A stretch of DNA of 64,000 bases from Chloroflexi bacterium HGW-Chloroflexi-10 (lineage in GTDB: Bacteria; Chloroflexota; Anaerolineae; Anaerolineales; Anaerolineaceae), in assembly GCA_002840755.1 (NCBI GenBank), contig PHBZ01000016.1, forward strand, positions 44,503 to 108,502, in the 5' to 3' direction. Positions 52,981 through 63,889 of the stretch are shown here, one piece after another (within the stretch, counting starts at the first letter, position 1; each line of letters opens with the position of its first letter). The notes under the pieces were generated by a model. That model saw only the letters and a list, made by a program, of their open reading frames with translations. It was not told where the DNA came from and searched no databases. The translations under genes and the position numbers were made by a program.

Positions 52981-55743
52981 ATGGCGATACAAGCAACCTC
53001 CAATGACAGCCAACAACCCGGGTGGAAATTCATCGATGACCAGGGCGCTTTCCGTTTACAGGATCCCCAACACGTTTCTTACCTGTATTTCCCGCTGGTT
53101 AATGAGGGCGGTGTTATGTCCTCTATTACCCCGGACGGGCACGGTGACCTGAAAACCAGCCAGAATACGTTTCTCAATCAACCAGTATCGGTGGAAGATC
53201 TGCATAGCAGCCGCCAATCACGCAATTTTTGGTGCCATTTTGCCAATGGCCAGGTCTGGTCCGCCTTGGGTGCCAGTGCAGCGCAAATCGCGCAGCGTTG
53301 GGCAGCAGATGCAGCCGAACAGGTGCAGCTGGAAGCTGGTTTTTTATGGCATAAAGCAGTGCGCACGCATTCCGCTTTGGGTATCCGCGCAGTTGTAACC
53401 AGTTTTGTTCCTTCTGGCACAGACCCACTGGAGATTTTCCGTGTGTGTCTGGAGAATATTGGCTCAACCCCGCTGACGTTTACACCCACAGCCGCCTTAC
53501 CCGTGTTTGCCCGCTCAGCGGACAATTTACGTGATCATCGTCATGTAACCGCTTTACTGCACCGCTTAACCTGCCTGTCTCAGGGGGTGGTGGTACAGCC
53601 ATCCCTGTCTTTTGATGAGCGTGGTCACCAACCTAACGAGATGCGTTACGCTGTTTTTGGCTTTGGCGGAGATGGCCAGTTACCAATAGGGTTCTTTCCC
53701 CTGGTGGAAGGCTTTTTGGGAGAGGGTGGTAGCTACGATTGGCCGCGTGCTGTGGTGGAAAACCAGGCGCCCACTCATCAGGCCGGGGCGCACATTGCTG
53801 GCTATGAGGCCATTGGTGCATTACGCTTTAGGGATGTTACCCTACTGCCTGGCGAATCCGTTACCTATATCTGCGTGCAGACCATCCTTTCCCCTACCGG
53901 TAGTTTGGAATCCATCTGTGAAGCCTATGGTCAGGCTGATAAGGTGGAAGCGGCATTACAAAAGACAAAAACTTTTTGGCAGGAAAAAGTAGAAACATTA
54001 ACCTTTCAAACTGGCAGCCGGCGCAATGATCTCTGGCTGCATTGGGTTGCACTGCAGCCAGTTTTGCGTCGGATGTTTGGCAATTCCTTCCTGCCCTTCC
54101 ATGATTATGGTCGTGGCGGGCGTGGTTGGCGTGACCTGTGGCAGGATGCCCTGGCGCTTCTTTTAATGGAAAGTAGTACTGTTGGCGAAACACTCTATGA
54201 AAATTACGCCGGCGTACGCCTGGATGGCAGCAACGCCACCATTATTGGCAGTAAGCCGGGGGAGTTCAAAGCTGATCGTAATAACATTGCCCGCGTCTGG
54301 ATGGATCATGGCGCCTGGCCGTTGATCACCACACGCCTGTATCTGGAACGCAGCGGAGATCTGCCTTTTTTGCTGCGTGAGCAACACTATTTTAAAGACC
54401 AGCATATCTATCGCGCCGGATGTCTGGATGCAAATTGGCAGACAGAGATGGGTTCTTTCCAGCGCACCACAAGTGGTGAAATATACCGTGGCAGCATTCT
54501 GGAGCATCTCCTGGTGCAGCATCTGGTGCAGTTCTTCAATGTTGGCGAGCATAACCTGCTGCGTTTGGAAGGCGCGGACTGGAACGATGGCATGGATATG
54601 GCGGCGGAACGCGGGGAAAGTGTGGCTTTCAGCGCTCTGTATGCTGGCAATCTGCACTACCTGGCCGGGTTGCTGCGCACACTGGATGCCCACGCTACCA
54701 CGCAGATCAACCTGGCGGCAGAATTAACCACCCTGTTGGACGATCCGCATCAACCCATCGACTATGATTCACAACCGGCAAAAGTTCAGCGGTTACAGGC
54801 TTATTTTGAACAGTGCCGCCATATCATCAGTGGCGAAAAAGTATCTATAAACACCTTGGAGCTGGCCGCCGATGTACAGCGTAAGGCCGATTGGCTGACA
54901 GAAAAGATCCGTACCCAGGAATGGTTGGAAAACGAAAATGGGCAGGGCTGGTTTAATGGCTATTATGACAATCACGGTCGCCAAGTGGAAGGTGTGCGTG
55001 ATGGCCGCGTATATATGACGCTTACCGGGCAGGTATTCAGCCTGATGTGTGGGGTGGCTACCCCTGCGCAGGCCGAAGCGATGATCCGGGCGGTGCGTAC
55101 TTGGTTGTGGGATAAATCCCTGGGCGGACCCAGGTTGAATACTGATTTTGACGCAGTACGCCTTGACCTGGGCCGTTGTTTTGGTTTTGCGTACGGGCAC
55201 AAAGAAAACGGCGCTATGTTTACCCACATGGCTGTCATGTATGCCTATGCCCTCTACCGGCGCGGTTTCATTCAGGAAGGCTATTCCGTTTTGGACAGCA
55301 TCTACCGCCACGTGCAGAATTTTGGTGTGGCGCGAATGCTGCCTGGTTTACCCGAGTATGTCGAGCCCGGCGGGCGCGGCGTCTACCCATTCCTCACCGG
55401 TTCAGCTAGCTGGTATCTGTTCACCTTGCTGACCGAATCCTTTGGCGTAAAAGGCTGCCTGGGAGATCTGGTACTGGAGCCCAAACTGACCCTGGCGCAG
55501 TTCGATGAATCCGGTAAGGCGGCGGTTTCTACCGAGTTTGCCGGTAAGCGTCTGAAAATTGTGTATCTTAATCGCCAGCGTCTGGAGTATGGAAAATACC
55601 AGGTGACCGCTTGTCATTTTGGTGGTAAGATATTTTCTTTGGAAGCGGATATGCGCATTCGCATACCCAGATCAATATTACAATCTTTGAGTTCAGCGAA
55701 TGAGACCATGTTGGAAGTATACCTGGAAACTCAAACGGCGTAG
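52981..55743 (+). CDS. GH94 disaccharide phosphorylase (cellobiose/laminaribiose-type)
   Basis: This 920-residue cytoplasmic enzyme has no signal peptide. It has the GH94 domain order: N-terminal super-sandwich (about 20-310), linker, (alpha/alpha)6 barrel (about 350-830) and C-terminal jelly roll. GADWNDGMDM at 532-541 holds the general-acid Asp, and RGWRDLWQDAL and GSASWYLF are phosphate and sugar-site regions typical of the family. It splits a beta-glucosyl disaccharide with phosphate into glucose-1-phosphate and glucose. Beside GH16 laminarinase and a GH161-like enzyme, laminaribiose is the likeliest substrate, but cellobiose cannot be excluded by eye. Confidence 0.88.
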   Translation: MAIQATSNDSQQPGWKFIDDQGAFRLQDPQHVSYLYFPLVNEGGVMSSITPDGHGDLKTSQNTFLNQPVSVEDLHSSRQSRNFWCHFANGQVWSALGASAAQIAQRWAADAAEQVQLEAGFLWHKAVRTHSALGIRAVVTSFVPSGTDPLEIFRVCLENIGSTPLTFTPTAALPVFARSADNLRDHRHVTALLHRLTCLSQGVVVQPSLSFDERGHQPNEMRYAVFGFGGDGQLPIGFFPLVEGFLGEGGSYDWPRAVVENQAPTHQAGAHIAGYEAIGALRFRDVTLLPGESVTYICVQTILSPTGSLESICEAYGQADKVEAALQKTKTFWQEKVETLTFQTGSRRNDLWLHWVALQPVLRRMFGNSFLPFHDYGRGGRGWRDLWQDALALLLMESSTVGETLYENYAGVRLDGSNATIIGSKPGEFKADRNNIARVWMDHGAWPLITTRLYLERSGDLPFLLREQHYFKDQHIYRAGCLDANWQTEMGSFQRTTSGEIYRGSILEHLLVQHLVQFFNVGEHNLLRLEGADWNDGMDMAAERGESVAFSALYAGNLHYLAGLLRTLDAHATTQINLAAELTTLLDDPHQPIDYDSQPAKVQRLQAYFEQCRHIISGEKVSINTLELAADVQRKADWLTEKIRTQEWLENENGQGWFNGYYDNHGRQVEGVRDGRVYMTLTGQVFSLMCGVATPAQAEAMIRAVRTWLWDKSLGGPRLNTDFDAVRLDLGRCFGFAYGHKENGAMFTHMAVMYAYALYRRGFIQEGYSVLDSIYRHVQNFGVARMLPGLPEYVEPGGRGVYPFLTGSASWYLFTLLTESFGVKGCLGDLVLEPKLTLAQFDESGKAAVSTEFAGKRLKIVYLNRQRLEYGKYQVTACHFGGKIFSLEADMRIRIPRSILQSLSSANETMLEVYLETQTA

Positions 55744-55750
55744 AGGTAGC

Positions 55751-57567
<1,817 letters not shown>

Positions 57568-57577
57568 AGAGTAAAAC

Positions 57578-57618
57578 ATAGGAATTGGGGGATTCCTATT
57601 TCTAATCCCTGTTTTTTT
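57578..57618 (+). terminator. Probable terminator of the glucan operon
   Basis: ATAGGAAT (57578-57585) pairs with ATTCCTAT (57592-57599) around a 6-base loop, and a run of seven T bases comes about 12 bases later. The gap before the T-run makes it a weak or non-standard terminator. Confidence 0.45.
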
Positions 57619-57658
57619 CTCACGAATCCTGTACAATAAACTACAGGAGGATGTCGCG

Positions 57659-58618
57659 ATGATCAACGAAGCTGAAGTTGTTCGTCTTGTGCAATCCCAT
57701 TTTCCCGAAAACGCAATCGCACAGGTGGAAGACCTGGGCGTTTGGGTACGGCATACTTATCGTATCCGTTTCCGTGACCGTGGCGCTGTAATTTACAAGT
57801 TTCACATCCATCCCGAATGGTTGGATGGATCGGTGCATGAATACCGCGTCTGTGAAATCTTGAAGAAGAATGATCTGCCTGCGCCGGAAGTCCTGGTTGT
57901 GGATAACAGTTGTGAGCTGGTGAAACTACCATTTGTGGTGATGGAGCAGGGCCGTGGAGAGCGCCTGGATCGTCTCATTCAGACGTATCCGGATGATGAA
58001 GTGGCGCAGATGTACCGCGCGGTGGGGGAGTTTTACCGGCGTTTACATAGTATTCCTGGTGTACAATCGGGTGTTTGGGTGGATAACCCGGATGATGTCT
58101 TCCCCGATTCTCCCAATGATTACCTGTATGAAAATGAACTGGTGCAGGGCAGCGCCTTGCTTTTGGCCGAGCGCCACATCATTACCACCTTGATGCACCA
58201 GCGCATTATGGATTTATGGCTGGGCAACATGGATTTATTAAAGACTCACCAGCCGGTAATGGTGCACGGCAGTCCTTTTCCCTGGACCATCTACCTGGAA
58301 AAATCGGATATTAAGTGGCAGGTGACGCGCATTGGCGCCATGGGCGATACCCTGTGGTGGGACGCCATGTACGACCAGGCTTTTTTAATTGACCCGCCAT
58401 TTACCTGGATGTTTGACCCCTGGCGCGTTGCTTTTGTGCAGGGTTATGGTAAAACACCGGATGTTCCCCGCCTGATGCTCTACCGGCTTCTGCAGATCGT
58501 CTGTGCCGTGAATGATGTCTATATGCAGCCTGAAGCGGGGCAGAATGAAGCCTGGAAACAATACGCTCTCCAATCCCTGCCGCGCATGCTCACCAGCCTG
58601 GAAAACCAGTTAAAATAA
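57659..58618 (+). CDS. APH/choline-kinase-fold protein with degenerate catalytic site
   Basis: CAGGAGG lies 8 bases before the ATG. The 319-residue protein follows the aminoglycoside phosphotransferase plan: Lys in VIYKFHIHPE (K47), Glu in HEYRVCEIL (E61), hinge FVVMEQGRGERLD and helix FYRRLHSI. But the catalytic loop, normally HGD.H..N, reads HGSPFPWTI (203-211), so the base Asp is Ser, and the metal-binding Asp of the following ID[WF] is absent (TRIGAMGD). It is either a pseudokinase, perhaps a sugar or nucleotide sensor, or uses other residues. It follows the GH1 gene after 91 bases and a hairpin, so a link to glucan use is possible but unproven. Confidence 0.72.
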   Translation: MINEAEVVRLVQSHFPENAIAQVEDLGVWVRHTYRIRFRDRGAVIYKFHIHPEWLDGSVHEYRVCEILKKNDLPAPEVLVVDNSCELVKLPFVVMEQGRGERLDRLIQTYPDDEVAQMYRAVGEFYRRLHSIPGVQSGVWVDNPDDVFPDSPNDYLYENELVQGSALLLAERHIITTLMHQRIMDLWLGNMDLLKTHQPVMVHGSPFPWTIYLEKSDIKWQVTRIGAMGDTLWWDAMYDQAFLIDPPFTWMFDPWRVAFVQGYGKTPDVPRLMLYRLLQIVCAVNDVYMQPEAGQNEAWKQYALQSLPRMLTSLENQLK

Positions 58619-58622
58619 CCCT

Positions 58623-58677
58623 TATTGCTCCTGGCGAAATATATTTTGACGGAAATTAGTTTCTCGCCAGAGCAATA
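58623..58677. terminator. Inverted repeat between convergent genes
   Basis: TATTGCTCCTGGCGA (58623-58637) and TCGCCAGAGCAATA (58664-58677) are complementary except for one extra C, around a 26-base loop. It fills the gap between the rightward kinase-like gene and the leftward PrsW gene, so it probably ends both transcripts. There are no long T-runs. Confidence 0.5.
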
Positions 58678-58698
58678 TAGGGCATTCTCACTGAGTAA

Positions 58699-59913
58699 CT
58701 ATTGCGCCACCGGCTGCAATCTGCGATTCAACAAATACAGTATCACCACATTCAGCATAAACAACCCCACCAATACGGGGAAGCCAATCTGGCTGAGGAA
58801 CAAAGGTAAGGCGCCAAGCTCTGTCGCTGACGGTAAAATCGGTACAATTCCGGTGATCAGCGCGAAGAAATTCCACGTGCCGTGAAGCAGAACTGCCAGG
58901 AAATAAGCGCCAATACCCCGCAGCCATTTGCGTTCATGAAACAGCGAAGCCAATCCCCAGCCGGTCAGCCCGGAAAGCGCGATATGCAGTACACCGGTGC
59001 CGTTTCGGCCCAACAAAAGCAGAAACCAGGTGGGCTCGGTCGGTGCGCCAACTGCGCCAAGGCTTTCCAGCAGCGCAAAACAAGCCCCGGAAATCATGCC
59101 GCCCACAAAACCCTGGGCTGGAGTTAGATGTTTGCCGGCCAGGAACCATAAAGCCATTGGCTTGAAGAATTCTTCCATCAAGGGAATCACCACCGCCACC
59201 AATAGCAGGCTGCCGGTAACCACGGCTGGTGTTTTTACCAGATCCAGCAGAATGTTTTCCATTAGCAGTGGATCCAGGTTAGCCTCGACCAGCATATCGC
59301 GATATTTTAATAATTCGGCTGTCAGTTCCGGCTGGCCGCTGGCCCATATGGAAAAAATAACAATTAAGACACCCATCAGGATGATTTCCGCTGTCAGGAT
59401 TACGGGCAGGGAAACTGAAAGATGGAAGGTGACTGCGCCCCAATTGCGCAATGGACTGCCTGTGGAAAGTTTGCGCGCGGCAATCACAACCACCAGAATA
59501 ATCGGAATGGTTATCAGCGGTACGACAAATACCGAACTGAACAGGTTCAACCAACTGACCTGCATACATACAAAAGCACCCGCCAGGCTGAGCACCCAAA
59601 CCAACGGGGCAGCCATACCCAATCCGCGTAACCAGGAAGTTGGTATGGAAGGCAGGGCTTTATTCATCAGACGGTAAATGGCGCTGATCAAACCAGGCAC
59701 CATGGCCAGCGCGGTGACCAACGCCATCCACGCTAAAATGAACATGGAACTGTTGTTTTGGGCAAGCTCCGGTTCGGTGAGAATACTCAAAATGGCGATT
59801 AAGAACAAAAAAGCGGCGGCAGGCAAACCCGTAAGAATGCCCAGGCCGCTTAATACAGCCTGGGCAATGGTATACACTTTTGCACGCCCGCTAACGGGTG
59901 GGTTTAGTGGCAT
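58699..59913 (-). CDS. PrsW-family intramembrane metalloprotease
   Basis: This 404-residue multi-pass membrane protein has about nine helices. The PrsW signature is complete: EExxK as E247-E248-FF-K251, E283 in FALLES, H310 in GVLHIALSG and H344 in LLHGTWN. PrsW cuts the anti-sigma factor RsiW in Bacillus. Here it might act on the ECF/DUF5667 pair at 12863-14528, but that is speculation. Its start overlaps the stop of the upstream foldase gene (TAATG), so the two are co-translated; the protease could then serve envelope protein quality control with it. Confidence 0.88.
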   Translation of the reverse strand: MPLNPPVSGRAKVYTIAQAVLSGLGILTGLPAAAFLFLIAILSILTEPELAQNNSSMFILAWMALVTALAMVPGLISAIYRLMNKALPSIPTSWLRGLGMAAPLVWVLSLAGAFVCMQVSWLNLFSSVFVVPLITIPIILVVVIAARKLSTGSPLRNWGAVTFHLSVSLPVILTAEIILMGVLIVIFSIWASGQPELTAELLKYRDMLVEANLDPLLMENILLDLVKTPAVVTGSLLLVAVVIPLMEEFFKPMALWFLAGKHLTPAQGFVGGMISGACFALLESLGAVGAPTEPTWFLLLLGRNGTGVLHIALSGLTGWGLASLFHERKWLRGIGAYFLAVLLHGTWNFFALITGIVPILPSATELGALPLFLSQIGFPVLVGLFMLNVVILYLLNRRLQPVAQ

Positions 59914-61175
59914 TATTTTTCCGTGATTTTGATAGATACAATTTTGTCCGGTTCACCGGCGGCGGTACCCTGCTGCGGGTCAATTGCGTTGAAGAGGTTG
60001 ACGATATCCATGCCTTCGATAACTTTACCAAAAACAGTATAACCGCCATCCAGGTTAGTCTGAGCAGCGTAGGTAATGAAGAACTGGCTGCCGTTGGTAT
60101 CAGCGCCGGCATTGGCCATCCCCAGAACACCTTCACCGTCAAATTTCAGGTCGGAGATCTCGTTGGCGAACTCATAACCGGGGCCGCCTAAGCCGGAACC
60201 ACTCGGGTCGCCAGCCTGGGCAACAAAGCCAGGAATGACGCGGTGGAAATCGACATTATTGAAGAAACCCTGTTTGGAAAGGAAGACGAAGCTGTTGACC
60301 GCCAGAGGGGCTTTATCATCATACAGTTCCACAACCACATCGCCCTTGGTGGTGGTGATGGTGGCGGTGTAGGATTTGGCGGTATTGATGATCATCGGCG
60401 GGCATTCGGTGAAGCGGCGTTCATCCAGGTCGATCAATTTCATGATGCCGGCTAATGTGGCGTAATCACTGGGAGCCATATAGGGAATGCCATTGATCAC
60501 AATGAATACACTGGGTGTGCCGCTTAAACCAATTGTTTCTGTGGCTTCGGTGAAGGCTAAATTCAGTTTGGTTTCAATTTCTTTGCTGGTATAGTCTTTG
60601 GCAAATTGAGTCATGTTCAGACCCAATGTTTTCGCCTGGTCGGTTACCCAGGTGTCAAATTGTTCTACGGTGAAATCTGCGCCGCCCCAGACAGCCTGGT
60701 TGGCGAAGAGCAGATCGTGCATCTCGAAGAATTTGCCCTGTGCACCGGCTGCTTCTGCGGCTTTAGAGGCCGGTATGGCGCGGTCGTGGATGCTGGTTAA
60801 GGGAAAATGACGGAAGACGAAATTAACCTGATCGGCAAAATCAGCCTGGAAGCGTTCCAGTTCAGGAGCAGCAGTGGAGCAGTAGGGACATTGAAAATCG
60901 GAATATTCAATAACCGAAATCGGGGCGTCCACATCACCAATCATCCAGTCTTCGGCGCTGGCCAGCGGTACCGGCGGAATCTGATCCGCGGGTACTTCAG
61001 GAATCAGGCTGGCTTGAATAGTACACACAGTGGCATCGCCATCAAAAGTCTGCCAGGTGGGTTGTACATTCGGGTCAGTGGTTGCGGCAGTGGGGTCTTC
61101 GGCCCCGCTTTGGCAAGCGGCCAAAAGCATGGCTGCCAGCAGAACGATAAATATTGTTAATCGAAATTTACGCAT
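59913..61175 (-). CDS. DsbA-like thioredoxin/cyclophilin fusion lipoprotein
   Basis: This 420-residue lipoprotein has lipobox LLAAC (C21). Residues about 75-250 are a DsbA-type thioredoxin domain with CPYC (C96, C99) in SDFQCPYCS and the cis-Pro in SGTPSVFIV. Residues about 262-420 are a cyclophilin peptidyl-prolyl isomerase with FHRVIPGFVAQAGDP and GVLGMANAG...NGSQFFIT, both holding active-site residues. Two further cysteines (C51 and the one in TECPP) could form a relay. The protein would form disulfides and isomerise prolines in exported proteins on the outer face of the membrane. The PrsW gene follows with a 1-base overlap. Confidence 0.92.
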   Translation of the reverse strand: MRKFRLTIFIVLLAAMLLAACQSGAEDPTAATTDPNVQPTWQTFDGDATVCTIQASLIPEVPADQIPPVPLASAEDWMIGDVDAPISVIEYSDFQCPYCSTAAPELERFQADFADQVNFVFRHFPLTSIHDRAIPASKAAEAAGAQGKFFEMHDLLFANQAVWGGADFTVEQFDTWVTDQAKTLGLNMTQFAKDYTSKEIETKLNLAFTEATETIGLSGTPSVFIVINGIPYMAPSDYATLAGIMKLIDLDERRFTECPPMIINTAKSYTATITTTKGDVVVELYDDKAPLAVNSFVFLSKQGFFNNVDFHRVIPGFVAQAGDPSGSGLGGPGYEFANEISDLKFDGEGVLGMANAGADTNGSQFFITYAAQTNLDGGYTVFGKVIEGMDIVNLFNAIDPQQGTAAGEPDKIVSIKITEK

Positions 61176-61208
61176 AATAAGGGTTCCTATCTTTCAAAAT
61201 AATGCGCC

Positions 61209-61838
61209 TCACGCTTTGGCTGTGATGGAAAGAGAGCTGGCAAGCGCTTTACGTAGGGCATATTGTACATCATTAAACGACTGATCGGCGTTAATTGTAA
61301 TCCAACGCTGCGATTCTGCCTGAGCCAGTGCCAGGTAACCCTGGCGCACGCGCTGGTGAAAAGCCAGTGCATAAGCATCCAGGCGGTTCCATTCCCCGCC
61401 GCTTTGTTTTCGGCGCTGCAAGCCGGTTTCCACATCCAGATCGAGCAGCAGGGTTAAGTCCGGGTAAAGACCACCGGTAGCAAAATTCAGCAGTTGGCGT
61501 AAGGTATCCAGATCGACGCCATGCCCATACCCCTGGTAAGCCAGCGTGGAATCGGCATAGCGGTCACACAGGATGATCACCCCTTCGGCCAGCAGCGGGC
61601 GCATTACCTCTTCCACCAGCTGCGCGCGCGAAGCCAGAAAGAGCAGAATCTCGGTGCGTGGCAGCATGTTGGTGTTTTCCAGGTTGCCCAGAATGGCGCG
61701 AATCTGGTCTCCAATTAAAGTACCACCCGGTTCACGGGTGGTATGGACTTTGAAACCTTGCTGCCTCAGCCAATCGGCTAAGATGGGGAGCTGCGAGCTC
61801 TTTCCGCTGCCCTCCGGTCCTTCCAGGGTTATAAACAT
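61209..61838 (-). CDS. tmk: Thymidylate kinase
   Basis: I place the start at ATG 61838, with GAGAG 8 bases upstream; a GTG at 61844 overlapping the previous stop is the alternative. The 209-residue enzyme phosphorylates dTMP to dTDP in DNA precursor synthesis. It has the P-loop GPEGSGKSSQ (7-16), the DRY-type motif LCDRYADSTLAYQGYG and the TMP-binding TREPGG. Length and motifs are typical. It is translationally coupled to the AAA ATPase gene before it. Confidence 0.94.
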   Translation of the reverse strand: MFITLEGPEGSGKSSQLPILADWLRQQGFKVHTTREPGGTLIGDQIRAILGNLENTNMLPRTEILLFLASRAQLVEEVMRPLLAEGVIILCDRYADSTLAYQGYGHGVDLDTLRQLLNFATGGLYPDLTLLLDLDVETGLQRRKQSGGEWNRLDAYALAFHQRVRQGYLALAQAESQRWITINADQSFNDVQYALRKALASSLSITAKA

Positions 61839-61843
61839 AGACA

Positions 61844-63490
61844 CTACTCTCGAAATATTCTCACCCGCCGGTTTGGTTCTTTACCATAGGAATGGGAGAT
61901 CAGCTGCGCCTGACGCGCCATTTCGTGCTGCAAGCGCCGGATGGCGGCGGAAGCAGGCGGCAGGTCGGCCCAACGTTGTCCATTCAGTACCGTGCGAATG
62001 GCTTCTTCTGTAAATTGGGAAGCGTAATCCCATTCATTCAGGTTTTGGGCGCTATCCATATCAATATTATAAATTTCAGCCAGGGTTCTTTCCATCTGAT
62101 TGATGGTATTGGAACGCAGGAAGTAGAGCGGAATACCGCGTTCTTCGGCTTCAATCAACACTTGCTGGCGGGAACGGTAATAGGTGCGCAGGGTCATGAC
62201 CGTATCGGCCTCATCCAGCCCGCGTACAATCATCACCGGCACCTTCAGGCGTTTGGCAGCCTGTTCCAGGCGGTTGCGCGCCACACCATAAGCGAAGACA
62301 CGCAGCGTTTTTATCTGGCCGGTTTCCAATTCACTCATGTTGGGCATTAGCGCTTGCGCTACGTCTGCGTATGGGACTGGGGACACCGGGAGATTGGTAT
62401 TGGGAGTGGTACGCCCGTTATCATTACTGCGGCGCATACCGCTGGATGACATGGCATTGGCTGGGGTGCGGCGGGGCGCCACGGCCGGTGCGGCTGCTTT
62501 TTCCACGTGAATTTTCTGATCTTCTCCACGGTAGCGGATTTCAGGCGGCTGCGGATACCCGCGCAGCAGGGAATCAACTGCCTCTGAGACATCGGCATGC
62601 ACAGCCACGCGGTCGCGCTGCTGGATTTCAACGAGTACATCGAAGGTGGGCGGCGAACGGCGTTCCAGCACGGTTTTTTGGGTGCCGCGCCGGCGTGCTT
62701 CCTCATCTGAAAGCGTCACCGACTCGATGCCGCCAATCAGGTCTGAAAGCGTTGGGTTGAGCATCAGGTTTTCCAGGGTGCGCCCGTGGGCGGTGGCCAC
62801 CAACTGCACACCGCGTTCGGCGATGGTACGGGCCGCCAGGGCTTCCAGTTCTCGCCCGATTTCATCAATTACGATCACCTCGGGGTTATGGTTCTCGACG
62901 GCCTCAATCATCACCTCGTGTTGTAAGGAAGGCTGGGTCACCTGCATGCGACGCGCCTGGCCAACCGCGGGGTGAGGAACATCCCCATCACCGCCAATTT
63001 CATTTGAAGTATCCACAATGACGACGCGTTTTTTCTCTGCCAGAATACGGGCAGCTTCGCGCAGCAAGGTGGTTTTGCCAATACCGGGTTTACCCAGTAA
63101 TAATATACTTTGTTCGGATTCGACCAGGTCCAGAATGATATCGATGGTGCCATACACGGCGCGTCCTACCCGGCAGGTGAGCCCGACGATGTGTCCGCGG
63201 CGGTTGCGAATCGCCGAGATACGGTGCAGGGTGCGCTCCATCCCGGCGCGGTTATCCGCGTCAAATTCGCCGATGTGCTCGACAACGGAGGCAATATCTT
63301 CTTGCGTAACTTCTTTATCGGAGAGCGGCACTTCCCCCTGGACAAAACGTGCTTTGGGAATACGCCCCAAATCGATCACGATTTCCAGGAGATTATCACT
63401 ATTATTGGCTTTGTGCAGGGCCGCGGCAATTGCCGGGGGTAAAACATCGATCAAAACTTGCAGATCGTCCGTAATTCTTTTTTGGTTCAT
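61844..63490 (-). CDS. SpoIIIAA-like AAA ATPase with R3H-type C-terminus (Ycf45 family)
   Basis: This 548-residue soluble protein has an N-terminal helical region (1-120) and a P-loop ATPase with Walker A GKPGIGKTT (133-141) and Walker B VIVIDE (205-210), followed by ATAHGRTLENL. The core matches stage III sporulation AA/Ycf45-like secretion-type ATPases. A poorly conserved linker (about 340-400) leads to a domain at 405-475, and the last ~70 residues (AIRRLQHEMARQAQLISHSYGKEPNRRV) resemble an R3H nucleic-acid-binding domain. Such proteins are widespread in Chloroflexota and cyanobacteria without sporulation; function is unknown, and a nucleic acid role is inferred. It overlaps tmk by one base if GTG is used. 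Confidence 0.88.
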   Translation of the reverse strand: MNQKRITDDLQVLIDVLPPAIAAALHKANNSDNLLEIVIDLGRIPKARFVQGEVPLSDKEVTQEDIASVVEHIGEFDADNRAGMERTLHRISAIRNRRGHIVGLTCRVGRAVYGTIDIILDLVESEQSILLLGKPGIGKTTLLREAARILAEKKRVVIVDTSNEIGGDGDVPHPAVGQARRMQVTQPSLQHEVMIEAVENHNPEVIVIDEIGRELEALAARTIAERGVQLVATAHGRTLENLMLNPTLSDLIGGIESVTLSDEEARRRGTQKTVLERRSPPTFDVLVEIQQRDRVAVHADVSEAVDSLLRGYPQPPEIRYRGEDQKIHVEKAAAPAVAPRRTPANAMSSSGMRRSNDNGRTTPNTNLPVSPVPYADVAQALMPNMSELETGQIKTLRVFAYGVARNRLEQAAKRLKVPVMIVRGLDEADTVMTLRTYYRSRQQVLIEAEERGIPLYFLRSNTINQMERTLAEIYNIDMDSAQNLNEWDYASQFTEEAIRTVLNGQRWADLPPASAAIRRLQHEMARQAQLISHSYGKEPNRRVRIFRE

Positions 63491-63889
63491 TAGTTATTTG
63501 TATATCCTTGTTCTACGCTTAATTGTACATTGGATTGCCTGGCAGCGAAACTTACAGATTCGTAACACGAGAATTCGCTGCGCAAAATCGACCGGTTGGT
63601 TAGCAAGTTACACTGATCATGTTGGCTCCACTGCAAAGGCATACCACTATTAAATCACGAAAGATCGTGATTTGCACTTAATCTTACACTGTTTTTGTTA
63701 GATATCCATTAATAGCCCATGCTATATGTATTTTAATATGAAAGACGGGGTTTGTCGCCCCCCAAATGGGTGGGAAGGAGGGATTAGGAAAAATGGAATT
63801 AGGAATTGGGAAATAGGTAGTCGGAGAAAGGTTTACAGGTGGAAACAGAAAATCGGTGTTATTTTGGGTCCATTTGCTGCTACTGGTTC
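63491..63889. other. Intergenic, 0.4 kb
   Basis: No gene is seen. There is a perfect 9-bp hairpin AAATCACGA-AAGA-TCGTGATTT at 63652-63673, without a T-run, and a purine-rich stretch at about 63770-63850. Confidence 0.5.

Noticed and set aside
58699..59913. PrsW as the site-1 protease for the ECF sigma pair at 12863-14528
   Set aside because: Only the family analogy with Bacillus RsiW supports it; the genes are 44 kb apart and no cleavage site is evident.
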